Assembly (NCBI GenBank): GCA_024233785.1
Contig: JACKPD010000005.1
Location: forward strand, 71,591-135,590
Length of the DNA: 64,000 nucleotides
DNA from: Spirochaetales bacterium
Lineage (GTDB): Bacteria; Spirochaetota; Spirochaetia; CADAEX01
Direction: 5' to 3'
Positions 18,927 to 27,551 of the stretch are shown in pieces (position 1 is the first letter of the stretch; the number at the start of each line of letters is the position of its first letter). A model generated the notes under the pieces. That model saw only the letters and a list, made by a program, of their open reading frames with translations. It made no database searches and was not told the origin of the DNA. The translations under genes and the position numbers were made by a program.

Positions 18927-20480
18927 ATGTTGAAAAAAAAGAACACAATAAATGCTGAGTATGTTGATCTTAAAGTAAAACTTAAAAGTTTTATGGGAAT
19001 ATCTCCAGGAATTTATCTTACAATTATCTATGCTGCATTTCTTGCACTATTAATCTTTTCGATTCTATTTTTACCTGGATTAATGAAAAAAGGAACAAGA
19101 GTTTATTTTTCAACTTCTCCGGAAGGGGCTGCCGTTCTGGTTAATAATGAATATGCAGGCTCAACACCTTTTAATGGTTTTTTACCTGCCGGTATGAATG
19201 ATGTTGTTTTTAAAAAACCCGGCTTTAATGATATTGGTGAAGTAATAAATGCCAAAGGTTATGTTTTTGCGACTATTTTCAAAAAACCGGAACTTGAAAT
19301 TCATAAAAAACTTGATATCTCCGATTACCGCGAATTATATGAGTTTGTACTTGATGACTATCTGAGATGGGCCTCAATAGAAGATTTCCATGAATCGTAC
19401 CAGCCTGAAATGCTGATATCAAAAACCCTTTCAATGCTTGAAAATGGAGGAAAAGAAAGTACATTAACTGAGCCTTTTCTGGAAAAGTGCTTCAAAAACA
19501 TTACAAAAGAATACCTTCTGGGTGATTTCATAAGGGGCCTATATTTATTTACCAACAGCAACAATCCTCTTCTGCCGTACGATTTAATGGAAATGGCAGC
19601 TTTTGCTTCTGATAAATTTTCTAAAAATCCAGGTTATTTGATTCACCTTTTATCAATTATTACAAAATCCGGTAATGATAAATTATCAGCTTCATTGCAT
19701 ATCGCAGATTTAATTAAAGAAATTGAAGAAAAAAGAAATCTTGCTTTGAATAATAAAAAACAATTTGCCTATGATTCCTTAAAGAATGGTTTTGAAAACA
19801 GAACTATATTATCAGCAAGCTACCGTAAAATACCTAAAGGAACTTATATTGTCGGGAATCCTGATGATTCTGAAAATACAATTAAAGATACGGCCCCTTC
19901 TCCTCAATTATTGCTTGATTTTAACGAATATTTTATTTCAACAGAAAAAGTTACAAACAGACAGTATCTGGAGTTTATAAAGGAAAAACCATTCTGGAAC
20001 AAAAAAAACCTGACGGAACTTACCGGAAAAAATCTTGTAGATACAAAATATCTTGAACACTGGCCTGAATTTCTTCCTCTTGAAAAGGAGATGGATAAAC
20101 CTGTTACAAATATTTCCTATTTTGCTTCTGAAGCTTATTGCGATTGGCTGACAGAAAAACTGAAGAACCGGAGTTTAAATTATACAGCGGTAATTCCTGA
20201 TGAATATATGTGGGAAGCTGCATCTTTAACACAGAATGCTTTATGGGACTGGTGTTCTAACTGGTATAATACGGCAGATTACATAAATCCTGAACAGTAT
20301 CTGAACACATTAAAAAGCCCGTCAGGTAATCCATATCTAAAAGGTATTGAAAAATCACTCAGGGGCGGCAGAGGTATTGATGAACAGGATAAGATTAACC
20401 TGTGGACACGCGCTTCCCAGCCGCCGTACTGGTGTACCCCCTTTACAGGGTTCAGAACAGCACTACTGGAGAATAAATGA
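18927..20480 (+). CDS. Membrane-anchored PEGA domain and FGE-fold (formylglycine-generating enzyme-like) protein
   Basis: The 517-residue protein has one transmembrane segment (about 29-50) and then a PEGA domain (about 56-105, RVYFSTSPEGAAVLVNNEYAG), a small beta domain common in envelope proteins. A helical middle follows, and then an FGE-sulfatase/SUMF1 fold from about 305 to the end (IPKGTYIVGNPDD, STEKVTNRQYLEF, SYFASEAYCDWL, IPDEYMWEAA, SLRGGRG, FTGFRTAL). Sulfatase-activating FGEs need a pair of cysteines near the end. The matching stretch here (LWTRASQPPYW) lacks the pair, so formylglycine formation is unlikely, and binding or a structural role is more probable. The start is ATG 18927, after a perfect promoter. 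The stop overlaps smpB by 4 bases (ATGA). Confidence 0.82.
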   Translation: MLKKKNTINAEYVDLKVKLKSFMGISPGIYLTIIYAAFLALLIFSILFLPGLMKKGTRVYFSTSPEGAAVLVNNEYAGSTPFNGFLPAGMNDVVFKKPGFNDIGEVINAKGYVFATIFKKPELEIHKKLDISDYRELYEFVLDDYLRWASIEDFHESYQPEMLISKTLSMLENGGKESTLTEPFLEKCFKNITKEYLLGDFIRGLYLFTNSNNPLLPYDLMEMAAFASDKFSKNPGYLIHLLSIITKSGNDKLSASLHIADLIKEIEEKRNLALNNKKQFAYDSLKNGFENRTILSASYRKIPKGTYIVGNPDDSENTIKDTAPSPQLLLDFNEYFISTEKVTNRQYLEFIKEKPFWNKKNLTELTGKNLVDTKYLEHWPEFLPLEKEMDKPVTNISYFASEAYCDWLTEKLKNRSLNYTAVIPDEYMWEAASLTQNALWDWCSNWYNTADYINPEQYLNTLKSPSGNPYLKGIEKSLRGGRGIDEQDKINLWTRASQPPYWCTPFTGFRTALLENK

Positions 20481-20938
20481 CAACCGATCAAAAGATTAAG
20501 GTTCTTTCTGTGAACAAAAAAGCAAGATTCAACTATATGGTTGAGGAATCTCTTGAATGCGGGATTGTGCTTAAAGGAACAGAAGTTAAATCTCTGAGGA
20601 TGAACAAATTCTCCTATTCTGACGCTTATTGTAAAATAGTTAATGGAGAACTTTGGCTGGCCGGGTTTCATATTTCTCCTTATGACTTCGGGAACATTAA
20701 TAATCATGATCCTGACAGGGAAAGAAAGCTGCTTGCCAATAAAATTGAAATTAAAAAACTTTCCAGAAAAGTCGCAGAAAAAGGTTTTACCCTGGTTCCG
20801 CTTAAAATATATTTATTAAACGGTAAAGTAAAACTTGAAATAGGTATTTGTAAAGGTAAAAAAGTATATGACAAGAGAGAATCTATTAAGGAACGTGATG
20901 TTAGAAGAGATACTTCCAGGGAAATGAAAAATGCCTGA
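20477..20938 (+). CDS. smpB: SsrA-binding protein SmpB
   Basis: SmpB binds tmRNA and brings it to stalled ribosomes in trans-translation. The 153-residue protein has the beta-barrel core (NKKARFNYMVEESLECGIVLKGTEVKSLR), the NHDPDRERKLL helix and the basic C-terminal tail (YDKRESIKERD) that enters the empty mRNA channel. It starts within the upstream stop (ATGA overlap). Its RNA partner ssrA begins 91 bases downstream with its own promoter, so the two parts of the system are adjacent. Confidence 0.97.
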   Translation: MTTDQKIKVLSVNKKARFNYMVEESLECGIVLKGTEVKSLRMNKFSYSDAYCKIVNGELWLAGFHISPYDFGNINNHDPDRERKLLANKIEIKKLSRKVAEKGFTLVPLKIYLLNGKVKLEIGICKGKKVYDKRESIKERDVRRDTSREMKNA

Positions 20939-20974
20939 AATAAGCACTTACCGGCTCTTTAACTAACTTTTATA

Positions 20975-21003
20975 TTGATAAAGTCATTCTTATTAGCTAC
21001 TAT
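20975..21003 (+). promoter_or_regulatory. Promoter of ssrA
   Basis: TTGATA (20975-20980), a 17-base spacer and TACTAT (20998-21003) put the start near 21010. That is about 20 bases before the mature tmRNA 5' end, consistent with RNase P trimming. Confidence 0.6.
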
Positions 21004-21029
21004 ATATATGGACTCCTTATTTTACAATA

Positions 21030-21377
21030 GGGGGTGAAATGGTTTCGACTGGGGATTTTTCGGATCATAGGCAGCAGGTGGAGAGCCGTCTCCTTAAACA
21101 GGCAAAAAACATAACTGCTAACGACGCAGAATACGCATTAGCAGCTTAATTTAGCTGCTACGGACACCCAGGATGCTGTTCCTAAGCCTGGAATTGTTTG
21201 TAAGAAATAGGGACTTGCCGGTATTTATGTTCTGCTGTATACCGGGACACAAAGCAGACTAAGGGGGAAGCAAGGTTTGTTACCGCGCCGAACTTTTCCT
21301 GAAATCAAGCGGTGACTATGCCTGTAGAAGTTTATGGGCCTGTCTTCAGGACGGGGGTTCGACTCCCCCCACCTCCA
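21030..21377 (+). ncRNA. ssrA: Transfer-messenger RNA (tmRNA)
   Basis: tmRNA rescues stalled ribosomes and tags the unfinished protein for proteolysis. The 5' end GGGGGTGAAATGGTTTCGAC and the 3' tRNA-like end with T-loop GGTTCGACTCCCCCC are diagnostic. Acceptor bases 21030-21036 pair with 21370-21376 (seven pairs, one G-U), followed by discriminator A21377. The next bases are ATA, so the CCA end is not encoded and must be added. The tag frame runs 21117-21149 and encodes ANDAEYALAA then TAA, close to the E. coli ANDENYALAA. The gene is one-piece, not permuted. smpB is directly upstream. Confidence 0.97.
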
Positions 21378-21385
21378 ATAAAAAA

Positions 21386-21437
21386 GACAGTTTCAGCTGG
21401 ATATTTTTATAATTAGCTGAAACTGTCAATTTTTTTT
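21386..21437. terminator. Two-way intrinsic terminator between ssrA and a small minus-strand gene
   Basis: A perfect 13-bp stem (21386-21398 with 21415-21427) encloses a 16-base loop. On the plus strand it is followed by AA and eight T. On the minus strand it is followed by six T, so it can end both the ssrA transcript and the convergent small-peptide transcript. Confidence 0.85.
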
Positions 21438-21444
21438 AATCTAA

Positions 21445-21540
21445 TCAGGCACCCAGAACAAAAGCAATAATACCGATACTACCAAGAATAACAACTGTGT
21501 TTAATAGAATAAATAAGATCTTTTTTATCATTTTGTTCAT
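21445..21540 (-). CDS. Predicted 31-residue single-span membrane peptide
   Basis: A short reading frame runs from ATG 21540 to TGA 21447-21445. It encodes 31 residues: a basic start (MNKMIKK) and one hydrophobic segment ending FVLGA. Support for a real gene comes from its signals. GGAGGGG lies 6 bases before the ATG and is among the strongest ribosome sites in the window. A promoter-like pair (21565-21593) lies upstream, and a two-way terminator starts 8 bases after the stop. I do not recognise a family. It could be a small membrane protein, or a toxin-like or regulatory peptide; no antisense RNA was identified. Confidence 0.6.
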   Translation of the reverse strand: MNKMIKKILFILLNTVVILGSIGIIAFVLGA

Positions 21541-21564
21541 GTTAACCCCTCCGGTTATTTCATA

Positions 21565-21593
21565 TTTATAAAAGACAAAAATGTCTTTATTAA
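21565..21593 (-). promoter_or_regulatory. Candidate promoter with palindromic operator for the small peptide gene
   Basis: TTAATA (21593-21588) and TATAAA (21570-21565) lie 17 bases apart on the minus strand. The spacer is almost filled by an 18-base palindrome (21571-21588, AAAGACA-N4-TGTCTTT). A regulator bound there would control access to the promoter. Confidence 0.4.
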
Positions 21594-21815
21594 CACATAT
21601 TTGAAAATATTATTTGAGTCGGTTTTATGAATTGATTTTTATGGTATTTGAAATTTTTAACACTTAACCACTAAAGGAAGCAATTCATTAGTTCATTGCC
21701 CGGCTGATTTAACCACCACAACACACTAACAAATTTGTTAAAGAACGGTTAGTAATATGTTAAATATACATTCAGTGTTTATGAAAAGTCAATATGAAAA
21801 TTTACAGAAATCAAT
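21594..21815. other. Non-coding stretch downstream of guaA
   Basis: About 220 bases separate the guaA stop from the small-peptide promoter. I see no supported gene. A perfect 14-base palindrome (TAACAAATTTGTTA, 21727-21740) is present, but nothing like a T-tailed terminator for guaA was found. Confidence 0.5.
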
Positions 21816-23366
21816 TTATTCCCATTCAATAGTTGCCGGAGGTTTACTGGATATATCATAGACTACCCTGCCAATCCCGGGCAGTGAATTAGTAATAAGA
21901 GACGATATTTCAAGCAAATCCTTCATCGGCATGGGAAATACATCCGCAGTCATACCGTCTTTTGATGTTACAGCCCTTAATGCAAGAACCTGCCCGTATT
22001 TTCTCGAGTCGCCTCCAACTCCTACAGACCTGACAGGCAGCAGAACAGAAAAAGCCTGCCATATTTTTTCATACAATCCTCTTTTTTTAAGTTCAGAAAT
22101 ATAAATATAATCCGCATCCCTTAAAAGATTGCAGTTGTCTTCTGTAACATCTCCGATTATTCTAACTGCAAGCCCGGGCCCCGGAAAAGGATGCCTGTGG
22201 ATAATTTCGTTTTCAAGTCCGGCAATTTTACCCAGTTCCCTTACTTCATCTTTATAAAGCCGGTCAAGAGGTTCAATAATTTCCCCTCTTTTCCTTTTTT
22301 CCTCAACCAAAGGAGATTTTACATTATGATGAGACTTGATTACATGAGCTTTGTTTCCAACCCCTTTCCCTGATTCAATCAAATCGGTATAAAGCGTTCC
22401 CTGAGCAAGAAGAGCATTTTCCGGTATTCCCAGTCTGCTTATCTCTTCCTGTTGAATTTTCATAAATAAATCACCGATTATTTTCCGTTTTGTCTCAGGA
22501 TCATCAATACCCTTAAGTGCATTTAAAAATATATTTGATGCATCAATAAGATGAAGATTTTCTGCTCCAAGTTTTTTAAGATTTTTTTCTACTTCAGCAG
22601 ATTCATATTTCCTCATCAGTCCGGTATCAATATACATAAGATGAATTTTTGCAGGGTTTATGGAATTAAGTAAAAGGGCCGCAACTACCGCCGAGTCGAC
22701 ACCGCCGGATATCAGAAGCAGGACATCACGTCCTGTTGTCTGTTTAATAATCCGTTCTTTGGCTGTTTCAAAATATATTTCCATATTCCATTCTTTTTTT
22801 GCTCCGCATATATGTGAAGCAAAATTATCCAGAATCCGGGAGCCGTATTCGCAATGCGAGACTTCCGGATGGAATTGAATACCGTAAATATTTAATTCTT
22901 TATTGACTACTGCAGCGGTATGGTGTTCAGAAACTGCTATTACCTTGAATCCATCTCCCGGTTTTTCCATGCTGTCGCCGTGGCTCATCCATGAAATAAA
23001 ATATTCAGGAACATCTTTAAAAAGTGGAGATTCTTCCAGGTATTTTACAGCAGATCTGCCGTATTCCTTTTTTTCAAGAGGGCTTACAATACCATTAAAG
23101 TCTGCTGTAATTCTTTGAAATCCATAACAAATTCCAAGTATCGGTATACCCATGCTGTAATATTTTTTATCAACCAAAGGGGCGCCGTCATCATAAACAG
23201 ATTCAGGAGAACCTGAAAAAATAATTCCTTTAAGGCCTGCTGCTGATATACTTTCAGCTTTGGTTTCTCCAGGCAATACTTCACAGTAAATACCGGTTTC
23301 CCTTATCCGTCTTGAAATAAGCTGAGATGTCTGACTTCCAAAATCAAGTACAACTATTTTGTCCAT
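21816..23366 (-). CDS. guaA: GMP synthase (glutamine-hydrolysing)
   Basis: GuaA converts XMP to GMP with ATP and glutamine-derived ammonia. In 516 residues there is a class I glutamine amidotransferase domain (Cys80 in GICYGFQ, His166 and Glu168 in FHPEVSH), an ATP pyrophosphatase domain with P-loop SGGVDS at 220-225, and the C-terminal dimerisation domain ending KPPATIEWE. Length is typical. The start overlaps the end of purA by 13 bases. It is the last gene of the purB-guaB-purA-guaA operon and makes the guanine branch product from the IMP dehydrogenase encoded two genes upstream. Confidence 0.98.
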   Translation of the reverse strand: MDKIVVLDFGSQTSQLISRRIRETGIYCEVLPGETKAESISAAGLKGIIFSGSPESVYDDGAPLVDKKYYSMGIPILGICYGFQRITADFNGIVSPLEKKEYGRSAVKYLEESPLFKDVPEYFISWMSHGDSMEKPGDGFKVIAVSEHHTAAVVNKELNIYGIQFHPEVSHCEYGSRILDNFASHICGAKKEWNMEIYFETAKERIIKQTTGRDVLLLISGGVDSAVVAALLLNSINPAKIHLMYIDTGLMRKYESAEVEKNLKKLGAENLHLIDASNIFLNALKGIDDPETKRKIIGDLFMKIQQEEISRLGIPENALLAQGTLYTDLIESGKGVGNKAHVIKSHHNVKSPLVEEKRKRGEIIEPLDRLYKDEVRELGKIAGLENEIIHRHPFPGPGLAVRIIGDVTEDNCNLLRDADYIYISELKKRGLYEKIWQAFSVLLPVRSVGVGGDSRKYGQVLALRAVTSKDGMTADVFPMPMKDLLEISSLITNSLPGIGRVVYDISSKPPATIEWE

Positions 23367-24580
23367 ATATCCTTTCTTATCATTGTTTCGCTTCTCTGGT
23401 ATCCCACAGAAATAATATCAACTGAAACTCCGGTATAATTTTCAATGAATTCAATATATTCCTTCGAAGCTGCAGGCAGATCGCTGTATTTTTTTATATC
23501 AGTAAGTTTTGTATTCCATCCTTTAAAGGTTTTGAAAACAGGTTTTACATTTTCAAGAGCGGTAATTGAGGATGGAAAAGCTGTAATTTCTTTATTATTC
23601 AAATTATATGCAATGCAGGCTTTTACATCTTCCATTTCATCGTATATATCAAGATGAGTGAGGACAAGTGAAGTTATTGAATTTGTATCACAGATATACT
23701 TTAATGCCACAAGATCAAGAAAACCGCATCTCCTGGGCCTGCCTGTTGTAACGCCGTATTCCCGGCCTGTTTCCCTTACCTTGTTTTCGAGTTCTCCTTC
23801 AATTTCAGGATTGAATTCTGTAGGGAACGGACCGTTTCCGACTCGGGTATTATAGGCCTTAAAAACACCAAGAATTCTGTCAATGCTTTTGGGTCCTATT
23901 GCTCCTCCTGTACATGCTCCGGCAGCTGAAGATGAGCCTGATGAAACATAGGGATAGGTTCCAAGGTCCAGATCCAGAAGAGACCCTTGCGCCCCTTCAA
24001 AAAGCTTTTTCTTATCCTTGTTGTGAGCTATAAAATCTGCAAGATCAATCATCATCGGAAAAAGTTTATCCTTATATTTTTCAATAAAATCCTTTTCATC
24101 TTTCTTCAGTGTTTTATAAACTTCAATGTCAAATATATCGATCAGGCGGATTCCATCCCTGTGTGATTTCAAGGCATATGCCACACCTATACCGCGCCCT
24201 GTTGTACCAATAGGATTACGCCTTGTTTTTTCCATTTCAATATCAAGTTTTTTATATGAAGGGAAAACCAGGTGGGCCCTGTCGGAAATAAATATTCTCC
24301 CTTTCCAGTTGACACCCTGTTTTTCAAGCGTATCAAGTTCACTGAATAGTGATTCTATATCTATTACCATTCCTGTTCCCAGAACCACCTTTTTTTCAGG
24401 ATATACTATTCCTGAAGGTACAAGATGGAGCTTGTAAGTAATGTCATCATGAACAATTGTATGTCCTGCATTGGCCCCGCCTGAAAACCTGATGACAATT
24501 TCAGCATCTTCAGCCAGATAATCAACAATTTTGCCTTTCCCTTCGTCACCCCATTGAGCACCTATCACTACTAAATTCAT
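23354..24580 (-). CDS. purA: Adenylosuccinate synthetase
   Basis: PurA joins IMP and aspartate using GTP, the first committed step to AMP. The 408-residue protein has the N-terminal GAQWGDEGKGK P-loop with the catalytic Asp, NAGHT with the catalytic His, the GTTGRGIGVAY segment and TGRPRRCGF. It is slightly shorter than the 425-430 residues common in bacteria. It lies 9 bases after guaB and overlaps guaA by 13. The operon pairs both branches from IMP, so adenine and guanine synthesis would be set together. Confidence 0.97.
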   Translation of the reverse strand: MNLVVIGAQWGDEGKGKIVDYLAEDAEIVIRFSGGANAGHTIVHDDITYKLHLVPSGIVYPEKKVVLGTGMVIDIESLFSELDTLEKQGVNWKGRIFISDRAHLVFPSYKKLDIEMEKTRRNPIGTTGRGIGVAYALKSHRDGIRLIDIFDIEVYKTLKKDEKDFIEKYKDKLFPMMIDLADFIAHNKDKKKLFEGAQGSLLDLDLGTYPYVSSGSSSAAGACTGGAIGPKSIDRILGVFKAYNTRVGNGPFPTEFNPEIEGELENKVRETGREYGVTTGRPRRCGFLDLVALKYICDTNSITSLVLTHLDIYDEMEDVKACIAYNLNNKEITAFPSSITALENVKPVFKTFKGWNTKLTDIKKYSDLPAASKEYIEFIENYTGVSVDIISVGYQRSETMIRKDIWTK

Positions 24581-24589
24581 TTCAAACCC

Positions 24590-26035
24590 CTATTTTGTAT
24601 AATTTGGTGATTCTTTTGTAATAAAAACATCATGGACATGACTTTCTTTTAGCCCTGCTGCAGTTATCTTCATGAAATTTTTATAATTTTTCAGTTCATT
24701 TATATCTTTACATCCGCAATATGCCATTCCCTTTCTCAAACCTGTTACCAGCTGTGCAAGAAATGGTTTTAATTCGCCTTTATACGGCACCCGTCCTTCA
24801 ATTCCCTCAGGTACAGGATCTTCCCCTTCAGTCATTCTGTATCTGTCTCCTGATCCGTCATTGATGGCTCCTATTGACCCCATTCCCCTGTATTCCTTGA
24901 ATATCCTCCCTTCATAGATAACCTCTTTTCCCGGAGCTTCCTTTAAACCTGCGAAGAGGTTCCCTATCATTACAATATCCGCTCCGGCGCCGATTGCCTT
25001 TGTAATATCGCCTGAATACTTGATACCGCCGTCGGCAATAACAGGAATTCCAGCCTTTTCAGCTTCTTCAGCGCAGTCCATAACAGCTGTGAACTGGGGT
25101 ACACCGATACCGGCGACAATTCTGGTTGTGCAGATTGAACCTGGACCGATACCTACTTTTATACAGTCGGCGCCTGCGTCTATCAGTCTTCTAGTTGCCC
25201 CGGCTGTTGCGGTATTTCCACCAATTACAGGTATATTATATCTTTTTTTAATATCATATACAGCATCAATAACACTTTTTGTATCGCCGCTTGCTGTATC
25301 CATTACAACGAAGTCAACCTTCTTATCAAGCAGCAGAGGGATCCTTTTGTTATAATCAACAGGAGATATGGCAGCACCTACTATAAGTCTTCCAAGAGCG
25401 TCCAGAGAGGCATTGGGATGACTTTTTTTCTTATCCATATCCTTATATGTTACAAGACCTTTTACATAACCGTTTTGATCAATAATTGGAAGTTTTTCAA
25501 TTTTGTATTTGTCGAATTTTTCTCTTGCACTTGAAACAGTCGGGATACCGATTTCTGATACAGGATTTCTGGTCATTACATCTTTTACAAGCAGCGAATT
25601 ATCATCACAAAATCTTAAATCTCTTGAGGTTATTATTCCGCATAGTTTTTGATCGGCATCAATTACAGGAATACCTGTGGCATTATATGCTGCCATTATT
25701 TTTTTGATTGTGCCGATGGTAGTTTCTTCCGTAACAGTCTGGGGGTCCTGTATTACCCAGTTTAAAAATCTCTTTACCCTGCCGACTTCATCGGCCTGTA
25801 TTTCAGGTTTATAGTTTCGGTGTATTACCCCGACTCCTCCTTCAAGCGCTATCCCTATGGCTAGGGTTGCATCTGTAACGCTGTCCATCGCAGCAGAAAT
25901 AATTGGCACATTTAAATATATATCCCCGGCAAGTCTCGATTTCACACTCACATCACCAGGTGCAACTTCTGAATAAGCAGGCAGAAATAAGATATCATCA
26001 TAGCTAAGCCCTTCTTTCATGGGTAGATTATCCAT
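24590..26035 (-). CDS. guaB: IMP dehydrogenase
   Basis: GuaB oxidises IMP to XMP with NAD+, the rate-setting step of GMP synthesis. The 481 residues form a TIM barrel with the catalytic Cys302 in GPGSICTT and two inserted CBS domains (about 95-205). The phosphate-binding DGGIKYSGD and the flap region EGRVPYKG follow. Length is normal. The start overlaps purB by 8 bases. Confidence 0.98.
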   Translation of the reverse strand: MDNLPMKEGLSYDDILFLPAYSEVAPGDVSVKSRLAGDIYLNVPIISAAMDSVTDATLAIGIALEGGVGVIHRNYKPEIQADEVGRVKRFLNWVIQDPQTVTEETTIGTIKKIMAAYNATGIPVIDADQKLCGIITSRDLRFCDDNSLLVKDVMTRNPVSEIGIPTVSSAREKFDKYKIEKLPIIDQNGYVKGLVTYKDMDKKKSHPNASLDALGRLIVGAAISPVDYNKRIPLLLDKKVDFVVMDTASGDTKSVIDAVYDIKKRYNIPVIGGNTATAGATRRLIDAGADCIKVGIGPGSICTTRIVAGIGVPQFTAVMDCAEEAEKAGIPVIADGGIKYSGDITKAIGAGADIVMIGNLFAGLKEAPGKEVIYEGRIFKEYRGMGSIGAINDGSGDRYRMTEGEDPVPEGIEGRVPYKGELKPFLAQLVTGLRKGMAYCGCKDINELKNYKNFMKITAAGLKESHVHDVFITKESPNYTK

Positions 26036-27464
26036 TCATCTTCTCCTTCAATACGAGCATTTCCCTCTGATATTTTTCAGCCAGTGATTTTGCCTTGTTC
26101 ACTGACTGACCTCTATATAATTCAGGGTTGTCAAAAAAATCAGATGCATCAAGACCAGTAGTCTTATTAAGCTGATTTGAAACCTTTTCCCATACTTCTT
26201 TGTTTTTCTTTAAAAGAGCAGATAATTTTTCTCCACTCTTTTCGCATTCAAGCGTAATTTTCCTTATTTTCTCATGTGCATCAGCTTCACCCGAACAGGA
26301 CAGTAGAATATAAGCGGCTTCCGCAAGAACAAGATCACCTGTCAACACAAGATTGTCCTTCATCTTTTTTTTATCAACATATAAAGTGGACAGGACTTTT
26401 CTGATTCTGTTTAAAGCTGCTGCAAATCCCGCAATATAATCTGCCACAAATCTCGAAGAGGCTGAATTGGAAAGATCCCTCTGATGTTCTGAAATCTGGT
26501 CCATGTAAAAAGTAATTACCCTTGGACAGAATGCTTTCCAAAGACTTTTAACATGCTCACTGTTCCATGGATTTCGTTTTTGCGGCATGGTAGATGAGCC
26601 CACCTGTGTTTCTGTAAACATTTCCCTTATCTCTGTAATTTCAGATCTCTGTAGATGACGGAGATCATCCGCCAGGTTAGCGATAATACCGAATGCTGTG
26701 TTGATTTCAAGCAGAAGCCGCAGCAGATATTCAGGTTCAATCAGCTGGGTTGAATGTTCAGACGGTTTAAGTGAAAGATAAGAGAGGGTTTCTTCTTCCA
26801 TTTTAACGGGGTCTTTAACTATCAGCGATGTTGAATTATATGCACCTACAGCGCCTGCCAGTTTTCCCCTTAGATCGTCAGAGGCCTCTTTTATCTTAAT
26901 TATTGATTTGCCCAGTCTTGAAACATATTCAGAAATTGCGAAACCGAAAGTAATCGGCACAGCATGCTGGCCATGCGTTCTTCCAACCTGAGGAGTCCCT
27001 GCTTCTGTATCAGCGATTTTTATAAGTATTTCCTCAATTTCTATAAGCAGTCTGAGAAGGACATTCCTTGTTACATCACGTATTTTAAGTGATGTTGCTG
27101 TATCCAGTATATCAACAGATGTTGCCCCAAGGTGGACATAGGGTTTGATACTGTCTGATAAATGCTCTTTTATAACATTCACCAAAGCCCGTATATTATG
27201 CTGGGTCTTTTCCTCTTCTTCATATACTTTTGCCGGATCAACGGTATTCTCAAGAGATTCTGCTTCTTTTATCAGTTTTTCGCAGTCATCATGATTGTTC
27301 ATGATTATATGTGTTTTTAATAAGGCTGCTTCCACTTTTACACAATATTTAATGGATGCTTCTTCCGAGAGATAATTACTCAGCTCTTCAAAAAGCTCTT
27401 TATTTGATAAAAAATACCTGTGATCAAGAGGTGAGATGTTTAGAAAAATATTTCTGGTTATCAT
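26028..27464 (-). CDS. purB: Adenylosuccinate lyase
   Basis: PurB cleaves SAICAR to AICAR and adenylosuccinate to AMP. The 478-residue protein starts NISPLDHRY, as PurB proteins do. It holds GRTHGQHAVPITFG with the active-site His and the fumarase/aspartase-family signature GSSTMPQKRNPWNSE carrying the flexible catalytic loop. ATG 27464 is the only possible start (an in-frame TAA stands four codons upstream and no start codon lies before SPLDHRY). It has no Shine-Dalgarno. It is the first gene of the operon with guaB, purA and guaA, under a promoter whose predicted start coincides with this ATG. Confidence 0.96.
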   Translation of the reverse strand: MITRNIFLNISPLDHRYFLSNKELFEELSNYLSEEASIKYCVKVEAALLKTHIIMNNHDDCEKLIKEAESLENTVDPAKVYEEEEKTQHNIRALVNVIKEHLSDSIKPYVHLGATSVDILDTATSLKIRDVTRNVLLRLLIEIEEILIKIADTEAGTPQVGRTHGQHAVPITFGFAISEYVSRLGKSIIKIKEASDDLRGKLAGAVGAYNSTSLIVKDPVKMEEETLSYLSLKPSEHSTQLIEPEYLLRLLLEINTAFGIIANLADDLRHLQRSEITEIREMFTETQVGSSTMPQKRNPWNSEHVKSLWKAFCPRVITFYMDQISEHQRDLSNSASSRFVADYIAGFAAALNRIRKVLSTLYVDKKKMKDNLVLTGDLVLAEAAYILLSCSGEADAHEKIRKITLECEKSGEKLSALLKKNKEVWEKVSNQLNKTTGLDASDFFDNPELYRGQSVNKAKSLAEKYQREMLVLKEKMNG

Positions 27465-27470
27465 ATGTAA

Positions 27471-27498
27471 TATTTACAAAAAGAGAAGATTTTGTCAA
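27471..27498 (-). promoter_or_regulatory. Promoter of the purB-guaB-purA-guaA operon, apparently leaderless
   Basis: On the minus strand, a perfect TTGACA (27498-27493) and a poor TAAATA (27476-27471) lie 16 bases apart. Seven bases beyond the -10 is 27464, the A of the purB ATG. No leader long enough for a purine riboswitch exists. Confidence 0.5.
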
Positions 27499-27551
27499 AC
27501 CTGTAAATAATTATCTTTCAAGTATTATAATTTTCTATTACAATAATTATT

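Noticed and set aside
27465..27492. Purine riboswitch before purB
   Set aside because: The leader is at most a few bases long; there is no room for an aptamer.
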